A stretch of DNA of 64,000 nucleotides from Curtobacterium pusillum (GTDB taxonomy: Bacteria > Actinomycetota > Actinomycetes > Actinomycetales > Microbacteriaceae). The translations under genes and the position numbers were made by a program. Below, one piece after another: positions 1-8,714 of the stretch. The notes beneath the pieces were generated by a model. The model was not told where the DNA came from. It saw nothing but the letters and a program-made list of their open reading frames with translations, and made no database searches. The stretch is from NCBI RefSeq assembly GCF_007673235.1, contig NZ_VDZH01000004.1:408620-472619 (forward strand). Direction: 5' to 3'. Within the stretch, counting starts at the first letter, position 1, and each line of letters begins with the position of its first letter.

Positions 1-488
1 ACGTGTTCTTCGGCGACCTCGACGTGCTGCTGCTCGACCTGCCGCCGGGCACCGGGGACGTGGCGATCTCGGTCGGCCAGCTGCTCCCGCACGCCGAGGT
101 CCTGGTCGTGACCACCCCGCAGGCGGCCGCCGCCGACGTGGCCGAGCGGAGCGGGATCGTCGCGCGGCAGACCGGGCAGCGGGTCATCGGTGTCATCGAG
201 AACATGGCGGGTCTCGTGCAGCCCGACGGCAGCGTCCTGCACCTGTTCGGTGAGGGCGGCGGTGCGGAGACCGCTCGGCGACTGTCCCGTGACCAGGAGT
301 CCCCCGTGCGGGTGCTCGGCAGCGTGCCGTTGTCCGTGCCGCTCAGAGAGGGCGGGGACACCGGCCTGCCGGTCGTGCTCGGCGCGCCGGAGGACCCCGC
401 CGCCGTCGCACTCGCCGCGATCGCCGACGGCATCACGACGATGGGGCGCGGGCTGGCCGGACGGAAGCTGGGCTTGTCGCTGTCCTAG
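1..488 (+). CDS. mrp: Mrp/NBP35-family iron-sulfur carrier ATPase, 3' part
   Basis: Only the C-terminal ~162 residues are present because the gene runs off the left edge. The visible part carries the family signature DLPPGTGDVAIS (the Walker B-like region of Mrp/NBP35 P-loop ATPases), then VVTTPQ and GVIENMAG. Mrp/ApbC proteins bind and transfer [4Fe-4S] clusters in the cytosol; this role is family knowledge. The Walker A motif lies outside the window. tatB and an O-methyltransferase gene follow nearby, which resembles the mrp...tatB...methyltransferase neighbourhood I recall from mycobacteria. The GTG at position 3 is internal to the protein and is not a start. Confidence 0.9.
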   Translation, partial: VFFGDLDVLLLDLPPGTGDVAISVGQLLPHAEVLVVTTPQAAAADVAERSGIVARQTGQRVIGVIENMAGLVQPDGSVLHLFGEGGGAETARRLSRDQESPVRVLGSVPLSVPLREGGDTGLPVVLGAPEDPAAVALAAIADGITTMGRGLAGRKLGLSLS

Positions 489-498
489 GCTCGAACGC

Positions 499-1347
499 AT
501 GAGCACGGATCACGTCGACGTCGACTGGGAGCAGGCCCGCGACACCAACCGCGCCAACTGGGACGACCGCGTGCCGATCCACGAGGGTGCCTACGAGATC
601 GACGAGCTGTCCGATCCCGAGCACCGCTCGACCGTCGTCCGCGACGACCTCCCCGCGCTGGCACCCTGGCTGCCGTCGGGCTCTCTGCACGGCCTCGACG
701 TCTGCCACCTGCAGTGTCACATCGGAACCGACACCGTGTCCCTCGCCCGCGAGGGCGCCCGGGTCACCGGCGTCGACTTCTCCCCCGCTGCGCTCGCCTC
801 CGCCGCCGGACTCGCTTCGCGGCTCGATCTCGACATCACCTGGGTCGAGACCGACGTCCTCGACGCCCGAGCCGCGGTGGTGGGGGACTTCGACGTGGTC
901 TACACGAGCATCGGCACCATCTGCTGGCTCGCGGATCTCGACCGGTGGGCCGCACAGGTCGCCGCGCTGCTCCGACCGGGCGGGGTGTTCTTCATCCGCG
1001 ACGGCCACCCGGCGTTGTACGCGCTCGACGAGTCCGCCGACGGGCTCGTCACCCGGTACCGCTACTTCCCGGACGGCACCGCGCAGCAGTGGGACGATGC
1101 CGGGACGTACGCGGGCGACGGGACCGTGGCGAACACCCGGACGTACGAGTGGCCGCACCCGCTCTCCGAGATCGTGAACGCGCTCCTCGGCGCCGGGCTG
1201 CGTATCCGCCGACTGGACGAGGGCACGACGCTCCCGTGGCGCTTCAGTCCGCGGATGGAGGACACCGGTGACGGCTCCTGGGCCTGGCCCGCCGCGGATC
1301 GGGACCGGTTGCCGACCACGTACACCGTCGTCGCGACGAAGGACTGA
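499..1347 (+). CDS. class I SAM-dependent methyltransferase
   Basis: This is a 282-residue cytosolic protein. The start is the ATG ten bases after the mrp stop, because the protein aligns sensibly with methyltransferases only from there (MSTDHVDVDWEQARDTNRANWD). The SAM-binding motif I is slightly unusual, LDVCHLQCHIGTD in place of the common D-x-G-x-G-x-G. It is followed by VTGVDFSPAAL (motif II acidic turn), a motif near DFDVVYTSIGTI and a PGG turn (LLRPGGVFFIRD). The substrate cannot be read from the sequence. The short gap suggests co-transcription with mrp. Confidence 0.85.
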   Translation: MSTDHVDVDWEQARDTNRANWDDRVPIHEGAYEIDELSDPEHRSTVVRDDLPALAPWLPSGSLHGLDVCHLQCHIGTDTVSLAREGARVTGVDFSPAALASAAGLASRLDLDITWVETDVLDARAAVVGDFDVVYTSIGTICWLADLDRWAAQVAALLRPGGVFFIRDGHPALYALDESADGLVTRYRYFPDGTAQQWDDAGTYAGDGTVANTRTYEWPHPLSEIVNALLGAGLRIRRLDEGTTLPWRFSPRMEDTGDGSWAWPAADRDRLPTTYTVVATKD

Positions 1348-1490
1348 TCCCGCAGCTGTACGTCCTTTCATGGACAGGTCGTTCCACCTGAGAGCAATAT
1401 GCAGGGGTATTCCACAATGCTCCTGCGAAATCGGGTCGCAGGGGTTCCACCCGCCGGACGACGACGTCCGGCCGAGGACAGGAGAACCGT

Positions 1491-2780
1491 GTGAAGAACG
1501 ACATCCGCGTGCGGATCGGCCTCGTGGCCGCCGCAGTGGCGACGATCGCAGGAGGATCGCTCGCCGCGGCACCGGCCATCGCCGCGACACCGTCGTGTGC
1601 GACCGCCTGGGCTGCCGGCACCGCCTACTCCGGCGGCGCCACCGTCAGCGAGAACGGCACGAACTACACCGCGAACTGGTGGACGCAGGGCGACGACCCC
1701 GCGACGCATTCGGGGGCGACAGGGAGCGGGCAGCCGTGGACGTCCACCGGCGCCTGCACCGGTACGGGTGGTGGCGGCACGACCACTCCGGGCGGCGGCA
1801 CCACGAACCCGGGCACGGGTGGCAGTGGGGGCACCGCCAGCGGCCTGGTGTTCAGCCCGTACAAGGACGTCACCGTGAACCTCGACTGGAACACGAACGT
1901 GATGAACACCGCCGTCACCGGGACGCGCATCCCGGTCGTCGGCTCGAGCAACAGCCTCGTCTCCACACGGGAGCCCGGCCTCAAGGCGATCACCCTCGCG
2001 TTCGCGACCGGCACCTGCGGCAGCGAGAACTGGGGCGGTGTGGCGGCCGACGCGTTCGCGAGCGCCAACATCCCGAAGCTCGACGCCGCGGGCGTGAACT
2101 ACATCGTGAGCACCGGCGGCGCAGCGGGCTCGTTCAAGTGCTCCGGCACGGCGCTGCAGAGCTTCATCGCCCGGTACGCCACCCCGCACATGATCGGCGT
2201 CGACTTCGACATCGAGAGCGGCCAGTCCGCCTCAGACGTCCAGAACCTCGTGAACGCCGCAGCTCTCGCCCAGTCGAAGTACCCGGGCCTGCGCTTCTCC
2301 TTCACCCTCGCGACCCTCGCGGCCAGCGACGGGAGCTTCGGCGGGCTCAACAGCACGGGTGACGCCACGGTCAAGGCGATCAAGGCATCGTCGCTGACGA
2401 ACTACACCGTCAACCTCATGACGATGGACTTCGGCCGCGCGACGACCGCGAACTGCGTGCTGTCCGGATCGACCTGCGAGATGGGCAAGTCCTCGATCCA
2501 GGCCGTGACGAACCTCGAGCACACCTACGGCATCGCGCCGTCGAAGATCGAGGTCACCCCGATGATCGGCGTGAACGACACCTCCGACGAGGTCTTCACC
2601 CTCGCCGACGTCGACACCCTGTCCGCGTACGCCAAGGCGAACGGCCTCGCCGGCGTCCACTACTGGTCCCTCGACCGCGACACCCCGTGCTCCTCGACGA
2701 CGGCGATGTCCACCTGCAGCTCGGTACCGAGCGCACCGGCCCTCGCCTGGACGGACCGCTTCATCGCCGACCTGAAGTAG
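1491..2780 (+). CDS. secreted chitinase-like GH18 glycoside hydrolase with CBM5/12 module
   Basis: The 429-residue protein starts at a GTG preceded by AGGAG. Residues 1 to about 30 form a Sec signal peptide ending near AIAA. Residues ~32-80 are an aromatic-rich module (WAAGTAYSGGATVS, NWWTQGDDP) of the CBM5/12 chitin-binding type. Residues ~80-117 are a Gly/Thr linker. The rest is a GH18-like barrel; GVDFDIES near residues 236-243 supplies the D-x-D-x-E catalytic motif, with the last Glu as the expected acid. The late HYWSLDRD is also typical of this bacterial group. Likely role: extracellular chitin or related polymer degradation. Substrate preference is an inference. Confidence 0.85.
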   Translation: MKNDIRVRIGLVAAAVATIAGGSLAAAPAIAATPSCATAWAAGTAYSGGATVSENGTNYTANWWTQGDDPATHSGATGSGQPWTSTGACTGTGGGGTTTPGGGTTNPGTGGSGGTASGLVFSPYKDVTVNLDWNTNVMNTAVTGTRIPVVGSSNSLVSTREPGLKAITLAFATGTCGSENWGGVAADAFASANIPKLDAAGVNYIVSTGGAAGSFKCSGTALQSFIARYATPHMIGVDFDIESGQSASDVQNLVNAAALAQSKYPGLRFSFTLATLAASDGSFGGLNSTGDATVKAIKASSLTNYTVNLMTMDFGRATTANCVLSGSTCEMGKSSIQAVTNLEHTYGIAPSKIEVTPMIGVNDTSDEVFTLADVDTLSAYAKANGLAGVHYWSLDRDTPCSSTTAMSTCSSVPSAPALAWTDRFIADLK

Positions 2781-2794
2781 CGGGGCGGCGTGCT

Positions 2795-2893
2795 GATCCG
2801 CGCGTAGGAAGTCGAATCGCGCGTAGGAGGTCGGTTCTTCCGGCCACCTACGCGCGATTCCGCTTTCCATCGCGCACGGTGTGGGACGGAACC
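2795..2893 (+). repeat. dispersed ~80-bp repeat with CGCGTAGGA motifs, copy A
   Basis: Two CGCGTAGGA motifs are followed by a hairpin: AATCGCGCGTAGG near 2816 pairs exactly with CCTACGCGCGATT near 2847. The element ends in a GTGGGACGGAAC-like tail. The same order of blocks recurs at 20,156-20,236 and 20,301-20,381. Here it sits between two convergent genes and directly precedes a perfect palindrome. No reading frame uses it, and its function is unknown. Confidence 0.6.
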
Positions 2894-2902
2894 ACCAACG
2901 GC

Positions 2903-2938
2903 CTGGAGGCGCGGTGCCAGCTGGCACCGCGCCTCCAG
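2903..2938. repeat. perfect 36-bp intergenic palindrome (family member 1)
   Basis: Arms of 18 bp, CTGGAGGCGCGGTGCCAG and its exact reverse complement, meet with no spacer. The site lies between the convergent ends of the GH18 gene and tatB. Full or near-full relatives occur at 9,689, 29,910, 42,794 and 52,058. It could act as a bidirectional terminator or as a REP-like element; no T-run follows on either strand. Confidence 0.85.
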
Positions 2939-2977
2939 TCCGTCAAGCGGTCACGTGACGGGCGTGGGGCGCCCTCG

Positions 2978-3346
2978 TCAGGTCGCTTCGGCGTCGAAGG
3001 GTGCGGCCTCGCCGATGGCGAGGGGCACCACCGGTGCCGTCGCACGCACGTTGGAGGCGGTGACCTGCGCGGTCTGCACGGCCGCCGCACTGCCGCCCGA
3101 GTCGAGGAGCGCGTCGCGGATGATCCGGCGCGGGTCGTACTGCCGGGGGTCGAGCTTCTGCCAGTCGACCTCGTCGAACTCGGGGCCCATCTCCTCGCGC
3201 ATCCGGTCCTTCGCGGTGTCGGCGAAGCGACGGACGGCCTTCACGAACTCGGCGAGCTTCTGGGCGTACATCGGCAGCCGCTGCGGTCCGAGCAGGAGGA
3301 CGCCGATGATCCCGATCACCAGGAACTTCTCGAAGCCGTCGAACAC
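2978..3346 (-). CDS. tatB: Sec-independent (twin-arginine) translocase subunit TatB
   Basis: The chosen GTG start gives 122 residues beginning VFDGFEKFLVIGIIGVLLLGPQRLP. This is the single N-terminal membrane helix and hinge (GPQRLP, the GP-x-RLP motif) of TatA/TatB proteins. An amphipathic helix follows (AQKLAEFVKAVRRFADTAKDRM) and then a longer polar tail, which favours TatB over TatA. In the inner membrane TatB with TatC receives folded substrates carrying twin-arginine signals. An upstream in-frame GTG at 3370 would add eight residues but makes a poorer N-terminus. tatA and tatC are not in this window. Confidence 0.85.
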   Translation of the reverse strand: MFDGFEKFLVIGIIGVLLLGPQRLPMYAQKLAEFVKAVRRFADTAKDRMREEMGPEFDEVDWQKLDPRQYDPRRIIRDALLDSGGSAAAVQTAQVTASNVRATAPVVPLAIGEAAPFDAEAT

Positions 3347-3410
3347 GGTACGAGCGTAACCCGTCCGCACTGCGCCGCACCCGTAGAGTTGTCATCCGAA
3401 CGGAGTGTGC

Positions 3411-4043
3411 GTGTCAGAGAAAGAGTCGAACTGGAAGTTCGCCGAGGACATCGTCTCGGAGTCCGAGGTGATCGCCCGTGCTCGTGAGCACTCCCTCGAG
3501 CTCGGGGTGGAGGCGATCTCCCCCGCCATCGGTGCGCAGATCGGCGTCGTCGCGGCGGCATCGCGGGCGACGAGCATCATCGAGATCGGCACCGGACTCG
3601 GCGTGTCCGGACTGTACCTGCTCGGCGGCGCACCGACCGCGACCCTGACGACGATCGACGTCGAGGTCGACCACCAGCAGTACGCCCGCGACGCCTACAT
3701 CGCGGCCGGCACCGCACCCGCCCGCATCCGGCTCATCCCCGGCCGTGCGAACCAGGTGCTGCCGCGCATGAACGAGGCGTCGTACGACGTCGTCCTCGTC
3801 GACGCCGACCCAGAGCACGTAATCGAGTACGTCGAGCACGGGCTGCGGCTCGCTCGCGTCGGCGGGACCGTGCTGGTGCCGCACGCGCTCTGGCGTGGCC
3901 GGGTCGCCGACCCGGTGAAGCGGGACCGCGCGACCACCGACTTCCGGCTGCTCCTGACCGAGGTGTCGACCTCGGGTGCGGTCATCAGCGCGCTGTCTCC
4001 GGCGGGCGACGGGCTGCTGCAGATGACGAAGGTGTCCGCGTAG
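3411..4043 (+). CDS. O-methyltransferase (class I, SAM-dependent)
   Basis: This 210-residue protein is divergent from tatB. GTG at 3411 is preferred because CGGAG lies about six bases upstream; a GTG at 3405 is the alternative. The motif IIEIGTGLGVSGLYL is the SAM-binding glycine loop, TTIDVEVDHQ holds the acidic residue for the ribose, and VVLVDADPEHVIEYV matches the D-x-D metal region of the COMT-like family. It resembles the mycobacterial methyltransferase coded next to tatB. The substrate is unknown. Confidence 0.8.
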   Translation: MSEKESNWKFAEDIVSESEVIARAREHSLELGVEAISPAIGAQIGVVAAASRATSIIEIGTGLGVSGLYLLGGAPTATLTTIDVEVDHQQYARDAYIAAGTAPARIRLIPGRANQVLPRMNEASYDVVLVDADPEHVIEYVEHGLRLARVGGTVLVPHALWRGRVADPVKRDRATTDFRLLLTEVSTSGAVISALSPAGDGLLQMTKVSA

Positions 4044-4047
4044 CCGC

Positions 4048-4770
4048 TCAGTCGAGGTGGCGCAGGTAGCGCTCCGGGGACTCCAGGAACGCCCGCTGGT
4101 TGCGCACCAGGTCCAGGTCGCCCCAGGCGGTGCGGCGGATGCCCCAGTCCCCGACCTCGTGGATGGTCGCGCCCGGGAACGCAGCGAGCACCGGCGAGTG
4201 CGTCGACAGCACGACCTGGCCGATGCCGCTCTCGACGATGGACTGTAGCAGGCCGATGAGCGCCAGACAGCCGGAGAACGACAGCGCCGACTCCGGTTCG
4301 TCGAGGATCCAGAGCCCGGGCCACTGCGATCGGTCGATCACGAAGTCCAGGAACGACTCGCCGTGGCTGCGCTCGTGGAAGACCGGCTCCGGTCGGGGGC
4401 CCGGGTGCTCCTCGAGGAACGTGAACAGCCCGTGCATGGTCTCGGCGCGCAGGAAGAACCCGCCCTTCGCGGCGCCGGGCTCCCGGACGAGCACGAGGTG
4501 TTCCCAGAGCTGCGACTCGGTCGCGCGGGTGGTGTGCCCGGACATCGTCGAACCACCCTCCGGCCCCATCCCGAACGCGAGGGCGATCGCCTCGACCAGG
4601 GTCGACTTGCCGACGCCGTTGTCGCCGACGAACACCGTCACGGGATCGAGGTCGAGCCCGTCGTCGAGGAGCTGGCGGACGGGCGCGAGGGTCCCGGGCC
4701 ACTGATCGCGCGCCAGTGGGTCCGGCGCGTACTCCTCGACGCGGCGGATCGGCAGGCGGGTCCGTGGCAC
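4048..4770 (-). CDS. AAA-family ATPase of the SMC/ABC-like type
   Basis: The 240-residue protein starts at GTG. Walker A is GDNGVGKST near residues 49-57, a Q-loop-like region follows, the Walker B is LWILDEPESALS near 152, and STHSP supplies the switch histidine. The insert between the nucleotide motifs is short, as in stand-alone YbgA/RecF-like ATPases that lack coiled-coil arms. Its end is four bases from the convergent O-methyltransferase stop. A 24-bp tandem repeat lies just upstream of its start. Cellular role unknown. Confidence 0.75.
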   Translation of the reverse strand: MPRTRLPIRRVEEYAPDPLARDQWPGTLAPVRQLLDDGLDLDPVTVFVGDNGVGKSTLVEAIALAFGMGPEGGSTMSGHTTRATESQLWEHLVLVREPGAAKGGFFLRAETMHGLFTFLEEHPGPRPEPVFHERSHGESFLDFVIDRSQWPGLWILDEPESALSFSGCLALIGLLQSIVESGIGQVVLSTHSPVLAAFPGATIHEVGDWGIRRTAWGDLDLVRNQRAFLESPERYLRHLD

Positions 4771-4785
4771 CCGTTCATCCTGCCG

Positions 4786-4881
4786 GACGGTACCGACAGC
4801 GCGGTCCCGGACGGCACCGACAGCGCTATCCCGAACGGCGCCGACAGCGCTGTCCCGAACTGCGCCGACGCCTCTGTCCCG
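4786..4881. repeat. four tandem 24-bp units with a palindromic core
   Basis: Units at 4786, 4810, 4834 and 4858 share the pattern GACGGNNCCGACAGCGCTGTCCCG. The third contains the exact palindrome GACAGCGCTGTC (4843-4854); the others hold degraded forms. The array lies 16 bases upstream of the AAA ATPase gene start and after the DUF3117 terminator, so it would fall in the promoter or leader of the ATPase gene. Confidence 0.8.
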
Positions 4882-4890
4882 GACGCGAAG

Positions 4891-4918
4891 GAGCCCGGAG
4901 CGTACGCGCTCCGGGCTC
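4891..4918. terminator. hairpin terminator downstream of the DUF3117 gene
   Basis: Arms GAGCCCGGAGCG and CGCTCCGGGCTC (12 bp, exact) enclose the loop TACG. It sits 22 bases past the stop of the DUF3117 gene on the minus strand. Confidence 0.75.
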
Positions 4919-4940
4919 CCCCGTTCGGTGCTTCGACGTA

Positions 4941-5111
4941 CTAGGCCGAGACGACCTCGGCGAGTGCGTCGTGGAGTTCCTTGGCCTCGGCATCGTTGAC
5001 CGAGACGACCAGGCGGCCTCCACCTTCGAGCGGAACCCGCACGATGATGAGTCGACCCTCCTTAACAGCCTCCATCGGCCCGTCACCGGTCCTCGGCTTC
5101 ATGGCTGCCAT
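4941..5111 (-). CDS. DUF3117 small conserved actinobacterial protein
   Basis: The 56-residue protein begins MAAMKPRTGDGPMEAVKEGR and ends in the conserved segment VPLEGGGRLVVSVNDAEAKEL. Both are characteristic of DUF3117, which is almost universal in Actinobacteria. The start was set at the ATG preceded by AAGGGG; an upstream in-frame ATG (5147) would add 12 unconserved residues. The function of the family is not known to me. It is followed by a strong hairpin, so it is probably a single-gene unit. Confidence 0.9.
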   Translation of the reverse strand: MAAMKPRTGDGPMEAVKEGRLIIVRVPLEGGGRLVVSVNDAEAKELHDALAEVVSA

Positions 5112-5238
5112 CAGATGTCCCCTTTCGTGCAGTACATGCCCGCTCATTATCTCGTATCGATGGGGGAACTGCGAAACCGCCCAGGTTGGGGGTGGCGAAT
5201 CGCGACGTTCTCGCGGGTCGGATTCCTAACCTTGGCGT

Positions 5239-6387
5239 GTGCCGAACATCCGCTCCACGCGTCGTCCACACGCAGATCCCGCGCTCGAAGCCGTCCCGCC
5301 GGGCGTGCGGGTGGCCGGTGCGTTCTCGTGGCGGATCCTCGTCGTCGTCGCCGCCATCGCCATCGTCGTCGTCCTCGTGGTCCTGCTGCGCGACATCGTG
5401 GTGCCGTTCCTCGTCGGCCTGCTCGTCTGCGCTCTGCTCGCGCCCCTGTCGGCGTTCCTCCAGCGGCACCGGTGGCCGAAGTGGCTGGCGGTCCTGTCGT
5501 GCCTCGTCGGCGTCCTGGTCGCCCTCGGGGTCCTCGCGCTGGTCGTCACCGCGCAGATCCGGTACGACCTCCCGTCCCTCGCACACCGACTCGACCACAA
5601 CGTGCAGTCGCTGCAGACGCTGTTGGCGACGGAACCGTTCGGCATCACGGCGTCACAGGTGACGAAGTGGCTCGCTGACGGGACCAGGTTCCTGCAGACG
5701 CACGCGTCGTCGATCCTGTCGGGTGCGCTCGAGGCCGGGAGCGGGCTCGTGCACGCCCTCGAGGGGCTCTTCATCGTGGTCTTCACGACGATCTTCGTGC
5801 TCGTCGACGGGCCTCGGATCTGGTCCTGGACGGTGCGGCTGTTCCCCCGGCGGGCCCGCCCCCGCATCGACGTCGCCGGGCACGCCGGATGGAAGACACT
5901 GACGAGCTTCATCCGCGTCCAGCTCGTCGTCGCCGTCACCGACGCGCTCGGGATCGTCATCGGCGCCCTGGCGCTCCAGGTGCCACTCGCCATCCCGATC
6001 GGCGTCATCGTGTTCTTCGGGGCGTTCGTCCCGGTCGTCGGTGCCATCGTCGCCGGCGGCGTCGCCGTGCTCGTCGCGCTGGTGTTCAACGGTTGGGTCC
6101 CGGCACTCGTGATGCTCGGCGTGGTCATCGTCGTGCAGCAGCTGGAGAGCCACGTCCTGCACCCGTTCCTCACCGGCAGCGCCGTCAAGGTCCACCCGCT
6201 CGGCGTCGTGCTCGGCGTGACGGCCGGCACCACGATCGCCGGGGTGGTCGGGGCGTTCTTCGCGGTGCCGTTCATCGCCACGGTCAACTCGATGATCACG
6301 GCCGCGGCAGCGTGGCGCCCGGATGACCCGGCGCCGTCAGCGCCGCCGACCGGACCGACCACCGATCACGGCGGCGTCCAGTCGTAG
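5239..6387 (+). CDS. AI-2E family transporter (membrane permease)
   Basis: The 382-residue protein starts at GTG. After a short basic N-terminus there are about seven or eight hydrophobic segments, with the first pair at roughly residues 30-70 and the last group at 240-370. The layout of two N-terminal helices, a soluble middle region (120-190) and a C-terminal bundle with PVVGAIVAGG and a QQLESHVLHP stretch fits the AI-2E/YdiK/PerM family. Members export or take up varied solutes, including autoinducer-2 in some bacteria. The actual substrate is unknown. It converges on the GT-C glycosyltransferase gene, overlapping it by 22 bases. Confidence 0.85.
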   Translation: MPNIRSTRRPHADPALEAVPPGVRVAGAFSWRILVVVAAIAIVVVLVVLLRDIVVPFLVGLLVCALLAPLSAFLQRHRWPKWLAVLSCLVGVLVALGVLALVVTAQIRYDLPSLAHRLDHNVQSLQTLLATEPFGITASQVTKWLADGTRFLQTHASSILSGALEAGSGLVHALEGLFIVVFTTIFVLVDGPRIWSWTVRLFPRRARPRIDVAGHAGWKTLTSFIRVQLVVAVTDALGIVIGALALQVPLAIPIGVIVFFGAFVPVVGAIVAGGVAVLVALVFNGWVPALVMLGVVIVVQQLESHVLHPFLTGSAVKVHPLGVVLGVTAGTTIAGVVGAFFAVPFIATVNSMITAAAAWRPDDPAPSAPPTGPTTDHGGVQS

Positions 6388-7610
6388 CCGTCCACCCACC
6401 AGCAGTAGTACAGCCACACCCACTGCAGGGCGAGGCACACGACGACGACCGCCACCCGGTACACCCGTGACCGCGGCAGTGCGACGATCCCGAGCAGGGG
6501 TGCGATCGGCAGCAGGATGCGCCAGGTACTCGACTGCGGGAAGAACACGGCCAGCAGGTACACGACGTAGGCGACACCCCAGAGCCGCAGCTCCAGACCG
6601 ATCCGCCGCGCCGCCGGCATGAACACGAACGCCGCAAACCCGACGACCACCACGGCGAGCAGGATCGCCCCGGCCGGCTGGCGGAACCACCACCCGAAGC
6701 CCTGGATCCAGGGGGCGAACGGCACGAGTTCCTTCCACCCGATGTACGACGAGCGCCAGGCGAGCTCGGTGTCCGTGTACGCCTTCGGCACCCCGGTGAC
6801 CGCCCACGCGATCGCCGGCCACGCGAGCCCGACGACCCCGGAGACCACCGCCACCACCGCGGGCGGCACGAACCGTCGGACGGTCAGCGGTGCGGACTCA
6901 CGGACCCACGTCGGCCGGACGAACCAGGCGCCCAGGAACAGCACGATGAGGAACGCGAACGCGAGCCCGGTCGGCCGGGTCATCCCGAGCAGCAGCACGA
7001 CGGGCAGCATCGTCCACCAGCGGCGTTCCACCATCAGGACGAGGGCGACGAGGAGCAGGAACATCCCCATCGACTCGGCGTACGCCACCTGGAACATCAC
7101 GGCGACCGGTGCGACGCAGAACAGCACGGTGGCGAACGTCGCCCGCGCCGGGTCGAGGAACTTCCCCATCAGCCGACGGAAGACGAGCGCGGCACCCCAA
7201 CCGAACAGCAGGGAGACCGACACCGCGACGAGCTCGAACGACGCCCCGGTGAGCACCATGAGCCCGCGGACCAGGAACGGGTACGCGGGCATGAACGCCC
7301 ACGCGTTCTCCGTCACGTGCCCGGCGGCGTCCACCGGCAGCGTCGACGGGTACCCGCTCGCCGCGATCACGCGGTACCAGGCGCCGTCCCAGATCGACGA
7401 GAACGAGAGCAGCCCCGGGTGCTGCACGGTGAAGGAGTTCGCGGCCTGGACGCTCGCGAACGCCGAGAGCATCACGCCCGTGACGACGCGCGCGAGCACG
7501 TAGACGACCGTGATCCGCGCCCACCACGGCACGACGCGGTAGCGGGCGTGCCAGCGGGCTCGGGCGGGGCTCAGCCGGGTCGACCCGGCCGTGGTCAGGC
7601 CGTCAGCCAC
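6366..7610 (-). CDS. GT-C type (PIG-V-like) membrane glycosyltransferase
   Basis: The 414-residue protein starts at a GTG that overlaps the end of dapE by 16 bases, suggesting translational coupling. The N-terminal region [16 protein letters not shown] carries the W-D-x-W-Y...GYP loop of PIG-V-like mannosyltransferases. About nine to ten membrane helices follow, with [15 protein letters not shown] and a TRPTGLA loop typical of the group. Such enzymes use polyprenyl-phosphate sugars outside the membrane to build cell-wall or lipid glycans; donor and acceptor are inferred from the family only. A start further in is possible. Confidence 0.75.
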   Translation of the reverse strand: MADGLTTAGSTRLSPARARWHARYRVVPWWARITVVYVLARVVTGVMLSAFASVQAANSFTVQHPGLLSFSSIWDGAWYRVIAASGYPSTLPVDAAGHVTENAWAFMPAYPFLVRGLMVLTGASFELVAVSVSLLFGWGAALVFRRLMGKFLDPARATFATVLFCVAPVAVMFQVAYAESMGMFLLLVALVLMVERRWWTMLPVVLLLGMTRPTGLAFAFLIVLFLGAWFVRPTWVRESAPLTVRRFVPPAVVAVVSGVVGLAWPAIAWAVTGVPKAYTDTELAWRSSYIGWKELVPFAPWIQGFGWWFRQPAGAILLAVVVVGFAAFVFMPAARRIGLELRLWGVAYVVYLLAVFFPQSSTWRILLPIAPLLGIVALPRSRVYRVAVVVVCLALQWVWLYYCWWVDGYDWTPP

Positions 7611-8674
7611 CGACGCAGACCGTCCTCGACCGAGGTGATCTGGTCGACGGGGACCTGCTCGTCGTCGTGGTGCGCGAACACGGGCTCGCCCGGACCGTAG
7701 TTGACGGCGGGGACCCCGAGGGCGGAGAAGCGGGCGACGTCGGTCCAGCCGTACTTCGGGCGGGGCGCGGGGCCACCGACCGCGGCGACGAAGTCCTGCG
7801 CGAGCGCGGCGTCGAGCCCCGGACGGGCACCGGCGGCGAGGTCGACGATCTGCACGTCGTACCCGTCGAAGAGCTCGCGGATGTGGGCGACTGCTTCGTC
7901 CGCGCTGCGCGAGGGGGCGAACCGGTAGTTGACGTGCACCATCGCTTCGTCGGGGATGACGTTGCCGGCGATGCCACCGGAGATGCCGACGGCGTTGAGG
8001 CCCTCGCGGTACTCCAGCCCGTCGACCGTGACGGCGCGGGGCTCGTACGCGGCGAGGGTCGCCAGGATCGGTGCCGCCTTGTGGATCGCGTTGTCGCCGA
8101 TCCAGCTGCGGGCACTGTGCGACCGCTTGCCGAAGGTGCGGATCTCGGCGCGGAGGTTGCCGTTGCAGCCACCCTCGATCTGCGCCCCGGAGGGCTCCCC
8201 CAGGATGGCGAAGTCGCCGGCGAGGAGCTCGGGACGCGTCCGGGCCAGACGGCCGAGGCCGTTGAGCGAGTCGCTCACCTCCTCGTGGTCGTAGAACACC
8301 CACGTGACGTCGACGCTCGGGTCCGCGAGGTCGTACGCGAGCTTCAGCTGCACGGCGACGCCGGCCTTCATGTCGACGGTGCCGCGCCCCCAGAGGACCC
8401 GCTGCCCGTCGACCTCGCGGAAGGAGGTCGGCAGGTTGTCGTTCAGCGGCACCGTGTCGATGTGCCCGGCGATGACGACGCGGCGGTCCCGGCCGAGGTT
8501 CGTGCGCGCGACGATGGCGTCGCCGTCGCGGATCACCTCGAGGTGCGCGAGCGGCGTGAGGGCCGCTTCGATCGCGTCGGCGAGCGGTCCCTCGTTGCCG
8601 GACACCGACTCGATGTCGCAGATGGCACGGGTGATGTCGATGGACGAGGCGGTGAGGTCGAGCTGCTCCGGCAT
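7595..8674 (-). CDS. dapE: succinyl-diaminopimelate desuccinylase
   Basis: The 359-residue M20-family metallohydrolase removes succinate from N-succinyl-LL-diaminopimelate in lysine and peptidoglycan precursor synthesis. Visible metal-site and catalytic blocks are [24 protein letters not shown], the FYDHEEVSD acid pair, and [16 protein letters not shown]. The length and motif order match the actinobacterial DapE. It is divergent from dapD, which catalyses the earlier succinylation, with only 40 bases between the two starts. Together with dapC further on, this shows the succinylase branch. Confidence 0.92.
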   Translation of the reverse strand: MPEQLDLTASSIDITRAICDIESVSGNEGPLADAIEAALTPLAHLEVIRDGDAIVARTNLGRDRRVVIAGHIDTVPLNDNLPTSFREVDGQRVLWGRGTVDMKAGVAVQLKLAYDLADPSVDVTWVFYDHEEVSDSLNGLGRLARTRPELLAGDFAILGEPSGAQIEGGCNGNLRAEIRTFGKRSHSARSWIGDNAIHKAAPILATLAAYEPRAVTVDGLEYREGLNAVGISGGIAGNVIPDEAMVHVNYRFAPSRSADEAVAHIRELFDGYDVQIVDLAAGARPGLDAALAQDFVAAVGGPAPRPKYGWTDVARFSALGVPAVNYGPGEPVFAHHDDEQVPVDQITSVEDGLRRWLTA

Positions 8675-8714
8675 GCGGGAAGCCTACCGGCCGACCCTTG
8701 AGTACCCTGGTCCG

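Noticed and set aside
433..1590. Minus-strand open frame over the methyltransferase
   Set aside because: The sense strand has a coherent SAM-methyltransferase; the antisense product is low-complexity Arg/Gly/Val.
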